A stretch of 8,067 bases of DNA from an uncultured Bacteroidota bacterium. Lineage in GTDB: Bacteria > Bacteroidota > Bacteroidia > Chitinophagales > Chitinophagaceae. This document shows positions 1-5,495 of this stretch, one piece after another. How positions within the stretch are numbered: the stretch's first letter is position 1; every line of letters begins with the position of its first letter. The DNA lies in the NCBI GenBank assembly GCA_946887345.1, contig CAMPKR010000105.1, positions 1-8,067 of the forward strand, in the 5' to 3' direction. A model generated the notes under the pieces. The model was not told the origin of the DNA and did no database searches. It worked only from the letters and a program-made list of their open reading frames with translations. A program made the translations under genes and the position numbers.

Positions 1-955
1 CCTCCAGGCTGAAGAAGCGCGTTTCTATTATCCTATGGGTGAGACGTTGGCTCATATTGCCCTCATATACGGGTGTGTTTTCAGCCCAAGGCAGCGCACT
101 ATAGCCGCTATGTTCTTTGAGGGTTTGGGCATCCATCGCCCCTTTGGCTTCCACCAGGTAGGGCTCATGCAGGTTTTGCCATATGTCTTTGTCGCTGCGC
201 TTCTGTATCCATATTTTATCGCCTGCATGTATCAGCAGGTAGTGGAAATAACGCTTCTTCACAGTCACCTTTTTACTCTTCACAGGCAGCAGTTGCACAA
301 TATCCTGTTTCAGGGCGAAGCAGTTTTTCCGGAGCGGGCATTCACCGCAGGCAGGTGCGGCCGGTGTGCATACTGTTGCGCCCAGGTCCATTATAGCCTG
401 GTTATAACCGGCGCTGTTCCCTTCGTCAAGCAGCTCCTGCGCCAGCAATTGGAAGAGCTTTTTGCCCTCCGTAGTATCAAAAGGTGTATCAATCCCAAAG
501 TAGCTCGCCAGTACCCTGTACACATTCCCGTCCACCACAGCATGTGGCAAGCCATAGGCAAAAGATGCAATAGCTGCGGCGGTATACGGACCGATTCCCT
601 TCAGCTCCAGTATTTCACTGTAACTGGCGGGGAACTTCCCTTTCAGCTCATTGGCTATATATCGCGCTGTTGCAAGCATGTTCCGGCACCTGTTATAATA
701 ACCCAGTCCCTGCCACAGCCTGAAGGCCTCCTCATCTTTTGCCGCCGCCATTTTGTGTACGGTGGGGTAGGCTTCGGCAAACTTCAGGTAATAAGGCAGC
801 CCCTGCAATGCCCTCGTTTGCTGTAAAATGATCTCCGACAGCCAGATCTTATATGGGTCTTTCTCCTCTTTCCAGGGAAGGCTACGTTGGTTGGCTGTGC
901 TATGCCAGCGCTTTAGCTCTGCTGTGAAATATATTTTTCCGGTACTATTGTTCAT
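1..955 (-). CDS. mutY: A/G-specific adenine DNA glycosylase (MutY), 3' end cut by window edge
   Basis: My own translation of the minus strand from the ATG at 955 is open for 318 codons to the window edge. MutY removes adenine mispaired with 8-oxoguanine in base excision repair. Visible hallmarks are the N-terminal LSEIILQQTR segment with the catalytic Glu near residue 41, the helix-hairpin-helix LKGIGPYTAAAIASFA at about 118-133, and VVDGNVYRVL with the catalytic Asp near 142. A C-x6-C-x2-C-x5-C iron-sulfur cluster (Cys196, 203, 206, 212) follows. The MutT-like C-terminal domain has begun, and LTH near 305-307 fits the FSH-type loop that reads 8-oxoguanine. Family members are usually about 350 residues, so roughly 30-40 residues probably lie outside the window. 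The gene diverges from transketolase across a repeat-rich gap. MutY rather than endonuclease III is supported by the C-terminal domain. There is no sign of damage. Confidence 0.95.
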   Translation of the reverse strand, partial: MNNSTGKIYFTAELKRWHSTANQRSLPWKEEKDPYKIWLSEIILQQTRALQGLPYYLKFAEAYPTVHKMAAAKDEEAFRLWQGLGYYNRCRNMLATARYIANELKGKFPASYSEILELKGIGPYTAAAIASFAYGLPHAVVDGNVYRVLASYFGIDTPFDTTEGKKLFQLLAQELLDEGNSAGYNQAIMDLGATVCTPAAPACGECPLRKNCFALKQDIVQLLPVKSKKVTVKKRYFHYLLIHAGDKIWIQKRSDKDIWQNLHEPYLVEAKGAMDAQTLKEHSGYSALPWAENTPVYEGNMSQRLTHRIIETRFFSLE

Positions 956-968
956 CGTAAGGAAACCT

Positions 969-1086
969 AAACGCAAAGTACGCAAAGGTTGCGCTAAGAA
1001 AACGCAAAGCCCGACATATTGAAATGAGCAATTTGTCCTGGTTGCCTTTGCGCCACTTTGCGTATTTTCTTGCGGACTTTGCGTTT
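969..1086. repeat. Imperfect palindrome of CGCAAAG / CTTTGCG heptamers
   Basis: The left arm carries CGCAAAG at 972-978, 981-987 and 1003-1009. The right arm carries the inverse CTTTGCG at 1046-1052, 1056-1062 and 1077-1083. The outer arms 969-985 and 1070-1086 pair at 16 of 17 positions, and an inner pair 1000-1009 with 1056-1065 matches at 9 of 10. A further CTTTGCG at 1146-1152 overlaps the transketolase promoter. The element fills most of the gap between divergent mutY and transketolase. I see no open reading frame in it. I recall similar CGCAAAG-rich inverted repeats between genes in other Bacteroidota, but could not check. Its role is unknown: it could fold as a hairpin, bind a protein, or be a dispersed selfish repeat. 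Confidence 0.85.
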
Positions 1087-1106
1087 AAAAAATAAAGATG
1101 GAATGA

Positions 1107-1138
1107 GCATTTTCACATTCCCGCATTTTCACATTTCC
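1107..1138. repeat. Two tandem 16-bp units, GCATTTTCACATT...
   Basis: GCATTTTCACATT occurs at 1107-1119 and again at 1123-1135. The full 16-bp units, 1107-1122 and 1123-1138, differ at one position. A partial continuation (ACATTATC) runs into the -7 box of the transketolase promoter. The array covers the region where the -33 element would lie, so copy number could alter promoter geometry. Confidence 0.8.
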
Positions 1139-1142
1139 ACAT

Positions 1143-1150
1143 TATCTTTG
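1143..1150 (+). promoter_or_regulatory. Bacteroidota -7 box (TATCTTTG) of the transketolase gene
   Basis: TATCTTTG matches the Bacteroidota -7 consensus TAnnTTTG exactly and ends only 5 bp before the ATG at 1156. Transcription in this phylum usually begins a few bases past this box, so the mRNA would start at or next to the ATG and be leaderless or nearly so. No good -33 TTTG lies at the usual 19-21 bp spacing; the upstream sequence is the tandem repeat instead. No Shine-Dalgarno sequence is present. Confidence 0.6.
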
Positions 1151-1155
1151 CGCGC

Positions 1156-1998
1156 ATGGATATTCAGAAACTGGAAGAGATAGCCTCACAGGTGCGCCGC
1201 GATATAGTGCGCATGGTACATACCAACCAGAGTGGTCACCCCGGCGGCTCACTGGGCTGTACAGAATATATGGTCGCTCTCTACTTCCACGCAATGAAGC
1301 ACGACTCAAAGTTCAATATGGACGGAGTAGGCGAGGACCTGTTCTTCCTTTCTAACGGTCATATTTCACCGGTATTTTATTCAGTACTTGCACGCTCGGG
1401 TTACTTCCCGGTGAACGAGCTGGGTACTTTCCGCAATATCAATTCCCGCCTGCAAGGCCACCCTGCTACACACGAACACCTGCCCGGTGTGCGCATAGCC
1501 AGTGGATCACTCGGCCAGGGCATGAGTGTAGCAGCAGGTGCGGCTACAGCCAAAAAGCTGAACAATGATCCTCATTATATCTATTCACTGCACGGTGATG
1601 GTGAACTGCAGGAAGGCCAGAACTGGGAAGCTATCATGTTTGCTGCTCACCATAAAGTAGATAACCTGATCGCAACTGTTGACGTCAACGGTCAGCAGAT
1701 AGATGGACCTACCAACGTGGTGATGAACCTTGGTTCGATCAAGGCAAAATTTGAAGCCTTCGGCTGGATAGTTTTAGAATTGCTTGATGGTAACAGCATG
1801 AAAGCAGTAGTTGAAATGCTTGAACTGGCAAAGCAACACTGCGGCAAGGGCAAACCTGTTTGCATTCTCATGCATACCATAATGGGTAAAGGTGTAGACT
1901 TCATGGAAGGCACTCACGAATGGCACGGCATCGCGCCAAGCGATAAACAATTAGCGTTAGCTAAAGACCAGCTGAAGGAGACACTGGGAGATTATTAA
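1156..1998 (+). CDS. Transketolase, N-terminal (thiamine diphosphate-binding) subunit
   Basis: The 280-residue protein is the N-terminal half of transketolase, which moves two-carbon ketol units between sugar phosphates in the non-oxidative pentose phosphate pathway in the cytoplasm. Visible motifs are HPGG at 28-31, SNGHISPVFYSVLA at about 66-79, GHPATHEHLPG with GSLGQG at about 101-122, and the thiamine diphosphate/Mg motif from GDGELQEG (147-154) to DVNGQQIDG (176-184). HEWHGIAPS lies near the C-terminus. Its length is usual for a split N-subunit. The pyrimidine-binding and C-terminal domains are absent. They belong to a separate partner subunit, usually encoded next door, but here the next gene is convergent and unrelated. 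An intact stop and the lack of homologous sequence after it argue against a frameshifted full-length gene. The start is fixed by the promoter 5 bp upstream. A hairpin at 2025-2050 follows. Confidence 0.95.
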   Translation: MDIQKLEEIASQVRRDIVRMVHTNQSGHPGGSLGCTEYMVALYFHAMKHDSKFNMDGVGEDLFFLSNGHISPVFYSVLARSGYFPVNELGTFRNINSRLQGHPATHEHLPGVRIASGSLGQGMSVAAGAATAKKLNNDPHYIYSLHGDGELQEGQNWEAIMFAAHHKVDNLIATVDVNGQQIDGPTNVVMNLGSIKAKFEAFGWIVLELLDGNSMKAVVEMLELAKQHCGKGKPVCILMHTIMGKGVDFMEGTHEWHGIAPSDKQLALAKDQLKETLGDY

Positions 1999-2024
1999 TT
2001 TTTAGAAATGATTTTTATAAATAG

Positions 2025-2050
2025 AAGGCTACCTGTATCATGGTAGCCTT
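2025..2050. terminator. Hairpin between convergent genes, possible bidirectional terminator
   Basis: A perfect 9-bp stem, AAGGCTACC (2025-2033) with GGTAGCCTT (2042-2050), encloses an 8-base loop. It lies 27 bp past the transketolase stop. On the plus strand only a short T run follows (CCTTTCCC). On the minus strand the stem is followed by a more T/A-rich stretch, so it may work better for the minus-strand gene. The stop codon of the 81-residue minus-strand gene lies in the loop. Confidence 0.6.
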
Positions 2051-2283
2051 TCCCATACTGAAAATTTTATTTGACAAAGGCCTGTTGCAATATCCAGCAT
2101 TTCCAGGATTCTGTCTTCTTCTGTTTCATCGGAACATTTTGCTCTTAACTCAGTTAGAAAAGCTACTGCTTCATCCTGACTTATACCTGTTTCCTTTGCT
2201 TTATTAAGTGAATCCGAAACAATGCGCAGATTAATAGTATAGGCCAATTGTGATTTTAGTTCATCTTTCCAATTGTTGTGCAT
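2038..2283 (-). CDS. Small protein of unknown function (81 residues)
   Basis: I do not recognise this protein. It is hydrophilic, predicted largely helical, with no signal peptide or membrane segment, so probably cytoplasmic. It has an acidic centre (CSDETEEDRILEMLD at about 50-64) and two cysteines, near 50 and 69. The amino-acid composition looks like a real protein, and no better frame exists on either strand. It lies downstream of the acyl-CoA dehydrogenase on the same strand, 90 bp away. The gap holds a REP-like palindrome and a terminator-like hairpin only 14 bp before the ATG. No TAnnTTTG promoter is visible in the gap, so it may depend on readthrough from the dehydrogenase. Its last four codons lie in the stem of the 2025-2050 hairpin and its stop codon lies in the loop, which is unusual. 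No function is assigned. Confidence 0.6.
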   Translation of the reverse strand: MHNNWKDELKSQLAYTINLRIVSDSLNKAKETGISQDEAVAFLTELRAKCSDETEEDRILEMLDIATGLCQIKFSVWERLP

Positions 2284-2297
2284 TGTATATAAAATTT

Positions 2298-2319
2298 AAG
2301 GCTGCCATTCGGCTGCCTT
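2298..2319 (-). terminator. Terminator-like hairpin after the acyl-CoA dehydrogenase gene
   Basis: AAGGCTGCC (2298-2306) pairs with GGCTGCCTT (2311-2319) around an ATTC loop, with one T-T mismatch. Two more pairs (2296-2297 with 2320-2321) extend it. Read on the minus strand the stem is followed by AAATTTTATAT, a T-rich tail. It is 55 bp past the dehydrogenase stop and 14 bp before the 81-residue gene's ATG, so it could end the dehydrogenase mRNA or attenuate the small gene. Confidence 0.55.
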
Positions 2320-2336
2320 AATTGGTTGTATATCGT

Positions 2337-2371
2337 CCCCCTCTCCATTTATGGAGAGGGCCGGGGTGAGG
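2337..2371. repeat. REP-like palindrome with GGGGTGAGG tail
   Basis: A perfect 10-bp inverted repeat, CCCTCTCCAT (2339-2348) and ATGGAGAGGG (2351-2360), has a 2-base spacer. CCGGGGTGAGG (2361-2371) follows, ending just before the dehydrogenase stop codon. It is far more GC-rich than its surroundings. A short G/C-rich palindrome with a conserved GGGGTGAGG flank, placed between genes, resembles dispersed REP-type repeats that I recall from several bacterial genomes. Only one copy is in this window, so repetitiveness is inferred. Confidence 0.6.
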
Positions 2372-2373
2372 TT

Positions 2374-3513
2374 TTATTGCAATATCTCTCTTGAGATTAC
2401 CAGTTTCTGAATTTCAGATGTTCCTTCACCTATGGTACAGAGCTTGGAATCACGATAATATTTTTCTACGGGGAAGTCCTTAGTATAGCCATAACCACCA
2501 AATATCTGCACGGCATCGGTTGATACCTGTACCGATACTTCCGAAGCATAATACTTAGCCATTGCGGACTCTTTGGTCATCTTCACACCGCGGTTCTTCA
2601 TGTCGGCCGCCTGGTAAATGAGCATTTCAGATGCTTCTATCTTCACTGCCATGTCTGCCAGTTTAAAAGCAATGGCCTGGAAGTTAGATATCGGCTGGTC
2701 AAACTGCTGGCGTTCCTTAGAGTATTTAACAGAAGCTTCATAAGCACCTTTAGCTATACCCAGAGAAAGTGCAGCGATAGAGATACGTCCACCATCCAGC
2801 ACTTTCATCGATTGCTTAAAGCCGTCACCCACAGGCCCCATGCGTTGCGCATCAGAAATGCGGCAGTTATCAAATACCAGTTCTGCAGTTTCTGAAGCAC
2901 GCATGCCTAACTTATTTTCTTTCTTTCCCGCAGTAAAGCCCGGTGTGCCGCGCTCTACTATGAAGGCAGTAATGTTATTCTTAGTACGTACTTCACCCGT
3001 ACGCGCCAGCACCACGGCTACATCACCGCTTATGCCGTGAGTTATCCAGTTCTTGGTGCCGTTCAGTATCCAATCGTCTCCGTCTTTTGTGGCTGTGCAG
3101 CGCATGTTGCCTGCATCACTACCTGTATTCGCTTCGGTCAGGCCCCATGCTCCTATCCATTCAGCCGTAGCCAGCTTAGGCAGGTATTTCTTCTTTTGCT
3201 CTTCGTTGCCGAAATACAATATATGGCCCGTGCACAAAGAATTATGTGCAGCTACCGAAAGCCCTATCGAACCACAGACCTTAGCTATCTCGCTCACTAC
3301 AGTCACATACTCAAAGTAACCTAGTCCCGATCCGCCGTATTCAGTAGGTACAAGAACACCCATCAAACCAAGTTCACCAAGCTTTTTAAATACTTCAACA
3401 GGGAATTTCTGACTTTCGTCCCATTCCATCATCTTCGGGCGTATGTGTTTGTTGGCAAAATCGCGTATCATATTGGCGATCTCCAACTGTGTATCTGTAT
3501 ATTTAAAATCCAT
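2374..3513 (-). CDS. Acyl-CoA dehydrogenase (short/medium-chain type)
   Basis: The 379-residue FAD enzyme introduces the alpha,beta double bond into acyl-CoA thioesters in fatty-acid or branched-chain amino-acid breakdown, passing electrons to electron-transfer flavoprotein. The standard layout is visible: an N-terminal helical domain (about 1-115), a beta domain with the GLTEANTGSD signature (about 124-133), and a C-terminal helical domain. That domain contains ERQQFDQPI (267-275), QIFGGYGYTKDFPVEKYYRD (336-355) and GEGTSEIQ (362-369). Glu363 sits where SCAD/MCAD carry the catalytic base. Length is normal for the family. Exact substrate cannot be told from sequence: butyryl-CoA and branched-chain acyl-CoAs are both possible, and no ETF or other beta-oxidation gene is nearby. 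The HhH gene lies 86 bp upstream on the same strand, with a weak hairpin and a candidate promoter between them, so it is probably transcribed separately. Confidence 0.95.
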   Translation of the reverse strand: MDFKYTDTQLEIANMIRDFANKHIRPKMMEWDESQKFPVEVFKKLGELGLMGVLVPTEYGGSGLGYFEYVTVVSEIAKVCGSIGLSVAAHNSLCTGHILYFGNEEQKKKYLPKLATAEWIGAWGLTEANTGSDAGNMRCTATKDGDDWILNGTKNWITHGISGDVAVVLARTGEVRTKNNITAFIVERGTPGFTAGKKENKLGMRASETAELVFDNCRISDAQRMGPVGDGFKQSMKVLDGGRISIAALSLGIAKGAYEASVKYSKERQQFDQPISNFQAIAFKLADMAVKIEASEMLIYQAADMKNRGVKMTKESAMAKYYASEVSVQVSTDAVQIFGGYGYTKDFPVEKYYRDSKLCTIGEGTSEIQKLVISREILQ

Positions 3514-3538
3514 AAATAGATAAGGAACAATTAAGCCG

Positions 3539-3546
3539 CAATTTTA
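3539..3546 (-). promoter_or_regulatory. Candidate -7 box for the acyl-CoA dehydrogenase gene
   Basis: The minus strand reads TAAAATTG here, matching five of the six fixed positions of TAnnTTTG. It lies 25 bp before the ATG at 3513. A run of T (minus strand, about 3565-3569) lies 18-19 bp further upstream and could serve as the -33 element. The match is imperfect and untested. Confidence 0.35.
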
Positions 3547-3571
3547 CAATATTTTCTGCACTTGAAAAATC

Positions 3572-3587
3572 TTCAGATCCGCCTGAA
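3572..3587 (-). terminator. Weak terminator-like hairpin after the HhH gene
   Basis: On the minus strand TTCAG and CTGAA form a 5-bp stem around a 6-base loop, followed by GATTTTTC. It lies just past the stop of the helix-hairpin-helix gene and before the candidate dehydrogenase promoter. The stem is short, so this is a tentative call. Confidence 0.3.
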
Positions 3588-3599
3588 ATCCCATATATA

Positions 3600-4028
3600 T
3601 CATTTCTCTGCCACCATGCTGTCTGAAAAGCGGATTTCCTGTTTCAATCGTTCCGCCGCATTGCCGGGAATATGCTGGATAGCCTCCAGTTGTTGATAAT
3701 TTCTAATGTTTCCACGGCTTCTGCGATATTCCAGGATCTTTTGCGCTGTTTTCGGGCCAATGCCGCTAAGAGATACGAGTGCTGCCGAGTCTGCCGTATT
3801 AATATTAACCGGGAGTTTCGATTGCTCCGCTTCTTTGTTTTGCTGTGTTTTAAAATGCTCCCACTTAGCCCTTAGTTCTTTGTCATCAGTTACCACAGGC
3901 GGCTTCACCCAATAGTGCATAGTCATTCTTACTACCATCAATACCACAAGCAACCCGCCCAGCACAGCGATCCCCATCCGCTGGCTGCGGCTGAAGCTTA
4001 AATAAGAGCGGAGCGTGTCTTTCACCAT
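3600..4028 (-). CDS. Membrane-anchored helix-hairpin-helix (ComEA-type) protein
   Basis: The 142-residue protein has a short basic N-terminus, one hydrophobic segment (about 18-38) suited to an inner-membrane anchor, a charged linker (about 45-72), and one ComEA-like helix-hairpin-helix domain (about 74-133). The domain begins NINTADSAALVSLSGIGPKTA, with the GIG turn at 89-91, then ILEYRRSRG. A second hairpin element, LEAIQHIPGNAAERLK, has IPG in place of the more usual GIG. ComEA-type domains bind double-stranded DNA without sequence preference, and in competent bacteria ComEA helps pull DNA through the cell envelope. The architecture fits an extracytoplasmic DNA-binding domain, but no other competence gene is in the window, so a role in DNA uptake is inference. 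It diverges from the 104-residue gene across 119 bp. The start at 4028 gives the basic N-terminus expected for membrane insertion; Met18 is a poorer alternative. Confidence 0.85.
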   Translation of the reverse strand: MVKDTLRSYLSFSRSQRMGIAVLGGLLVVLMVVRMTMHYWVKPPVVTDDKELRAKWEHFKTQQNKEAEQSKLPVNINTADSAALVSLSGIGPKTAQKILEYRRSRGNIRNYQQLEAIQHIPGNAAERLKQEIRFSDSMVAEK

Positions 4029-4147
4029 TACAAAATAGCTAATAAATTTTAATCCGGGTTTTGGTTCATGTTATTCTCTGCAGGAAAATGGCGATGCTAT
4101 GAGATAAGCAACGCGCTATCTATATTTATATCAAATACTAATTTCTT

Positions 4148-4462
4148 ATGCCAACAAAAAAATACTCGGTTCAGCTAAAGGGAAAAGGCGTGCTAGATGA
4201 ATATGCGGTAAGACTGGAAGGTACTAATGTGCCTATGGACGACAAAGGAGGCTATGTATATAAGAACAGAAAACCTGCGGCGCGCCTGGTTAACAACACC
4301 TTACATGTACAGTTGTCTTGCAAAGCGCTGACGCATACCAAGTGGAGTTTTGAAGTTAGAGATATAGAAGCTGAAAAGGTTGTATATAGCGCTGATGGCG
4401 AAATTGGCGATAGCCATCCCGGTAAACTCATTTCTAAACGAGACGACATTGTAAATATCTGA
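4148..4462 (+). CDS. Small protein of unknown function (104 residues), first gene of a pair with an outer-membrane protein
   Basis: I do not recognise this protein. It is basic and polar, without a signal peptide or membrane segment, and alternation of hydrophobic and polar residues (for example YSVQL, YAVRLEG, TLHVQL, WSFEVRD, KVVYSADGEI) suggests a small all-beta fold. It has one cysteine near residue 58. The start is secure: an in-frame TAA lies 6 bp upstream at 4139-4141. The stop at 4460-4462 is 3 bp before the ATG of the secreted barrel protein, so the two are almost certainly one transcript. A poor -7-like TATATTTA at 4121-4128 is the only promoter candidate I see upstream. The pairing suggests a linked role with the barrel protein, but no function can be named. 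Confidence 0.75.
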   Translation: MPTKKYSVQLKGKGVLDEYAVRLEGTNVPMDDKGGYVYKNRKPAARLVNNTLHVQLSCKALTHTKWSFEVRDIEAEKVVYSADGEIGDSHPGKLISKRDDIVNI

Positions 4463-4465
4463 TCT

Positions 4466-5428
4466 ATGAAAAAATTCCTTGTTTATTTTATTGCATCGCT
4501 GGCATCTGTACCCGCAATAGCCCAGTTTTCTATATTGCAGGATAATAAAGGTGAAGGTTCGCTTGTATTCCAGGGTAACATGGCCAACGTGCAACTTAAC
4601 GCCGCCAACGGAAGTTTTACAGCTAACTACCTGGAACAGACAAATTTTTATCCTGATGAAGCCGTTGCGCGTTATCGCAAGTTGAAGTGGGGGGCCAATC
4701 TTGAAATAAAATCTGTTGATGGAGTAACCTCCTTAATAAAAGGAAATGAATTCAATCCGCAGATATCTGCAGGTGTGCTCGTAGGTGGTACTCCCGGGCT
4801 TACAGATCCCGAGAATGAAGAGACCGGGATCGCTCCTGTACTATATGCTATGTTCAATGTTGAACATTCCAGGTTTAATATGCTTGATAGCTCAAAAGGT
4901 TTCGCTTTTGAAAAAACGAACTTCGTTGGTTTTAGCGGAATGGCCGGCATAAACTGTAAAGGCAAATTCACCCGCAAAGCCGATATAGTTTTTGGAGCAA
5001 TGATAAAATTTGCAAAGGAAAACAACCTTGACGATCTTGACAAAGTGGAGACGCAAAATGTTCAAACCGGCACTGCCGGCGGTAATACCGTGTTGGTGGG
5101 CAATCAGAAAAGTGGATTTAGCGGCACATTTGAAGAGTCTTTTGCGTTGCGGCTTAATATTGATGCTTATGTATATCCTAACCGTTTCGCAAAACTCCCG
5201 ATAGGTCTGGGCGGCTATATACGTAGCCAGTTCACCGGGTACGCCCCGCAGCAGAACGCAGGCGTCGGCATTATATTCGGTCAGAATGGCGCGCCGGCCA
5301 CCATTGCTTTCGGATTGCTGTACGAATTCAACGATATTTTCGATCAGCAGGGTTCAGGCACCGGGGCTTTTGCCAGGGGAGGTTTGAATATTGTAGCGGG
5401 CTTTGGCTTCGGATCCACTGGCAACTAG
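4466..5428 (+). CDS. Secreted protein, probable outer-membrane beta-barrel, unknown function
   Basis: The 320-residue protein starts with a clear signal peptide: MKK, a hydrophobic core, then PAIAQ with likely cleavage around residues 19-20. The mature part is rich in Gly, Asn, Phe and alternating strand patterns, for example ISAGVLVGG, LNIDAYVYP, IGLGGYIRSQFTGY, IAFGLLYEFNDIF and a C-terminal LNIVAGFGFGSTGN. This fits a porin-like beta-barrel, although the last residue is not the usual aromatic one. No TonB box, carboxypeptidase-like domain or gliding-type C-terminal sorting domain is visible. It follows the 104-residue gene by 3 bp and ends 25 bp before a strong terminator. Specific family and ligand are unknown; a cell-surface or periplasmic beta protein that is not a barrel remains possible. 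Confidence 0.75.
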   Translation: MKKFLVYFIASLASVPAIAQFSILQDNKGEGSLVFQGNMANVQLNAANGSFTANYLEQTNFYPDEAVARYRKLKWGANLEIKSVDGVTSLIKGNEFNPQISAGVLVGGTPGLTDPENEETGIAPVLYAMFNVEHSRFNMLDSSKGFAFEKTNFVGFSGMAGINCKGKFTRKADIVFGAMIKFAKENNLDDLDKVETQNVQTGTAGGNTVLVGNQKSGFSGTFEESFALRLNIDAYVYPNRFAKLPIGLGGYIRSQFTGYAPQQNAGVGIIFGQNGAPATIAFGLLYEFNDIFDQQGSGTGAFARGGLNIVAGFGFGSTGN

Positions 5429-5447
5429 GCAGTGACGCATTTTACAT

Positions 5448-5480
5448 AAAAAAGCAGCCACAATCTGTGGCTGCTCTTTT
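5448..5480. terminator. Strong bidirectional intrinsic terminator
   Basis: A perfect 10-bp stem, AGCAGCCACA (5453-5462) with TGTGGCTGCT (5466-5475), encloses a 3-base loop. Six A residues (5448-5453) precede it and TCTTTT (5475-5480) follows, so both strands have a stem plus T-run. It lies between the convergent ends of the barrel gene (stop at 5428) and asnS (stop at 5496) and likely serves both. Confidence 0.9.
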
Positions 5481-5495
5481 ATGTACTTCTCTTTG

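Noticed and set aside
35..826. Long plus-strand open frame of 263 codons
   Set aside because: It lies antisense to mutY, whose minus-strand translation carries all catalytic and iron-sulfur residues. The plus-strand product has no recognisable domain.
1107..1138. Possible CRISPR-like repeat
   Set aside because: Two adjacent 16-bp units with no spacers and no cas genes are a simple tandem duplication.
1990..2290. Possible frameshifted C-terminal half of transketolase after the stop at 1998
   Set aside because: No frame after the stop shows the pyrimidine-binding domain, and the sequence changes at once to a hairpin and a convergent small gene, so a true split gene is more likely.
3037..3324. 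Plus-strand open frames inside the dehydrogenase region
   Set aside because: They overlap the catalytic core of a full-length acyl-CoA dehydrogenase on the other strand and resemble no family.
4031..4037. TATTTTG on the minus strand just before the HhH gene as a -7 box
   Set aside because: The spacing inside the motif is one base short of TAnnTTTG and no -33 element is visible.
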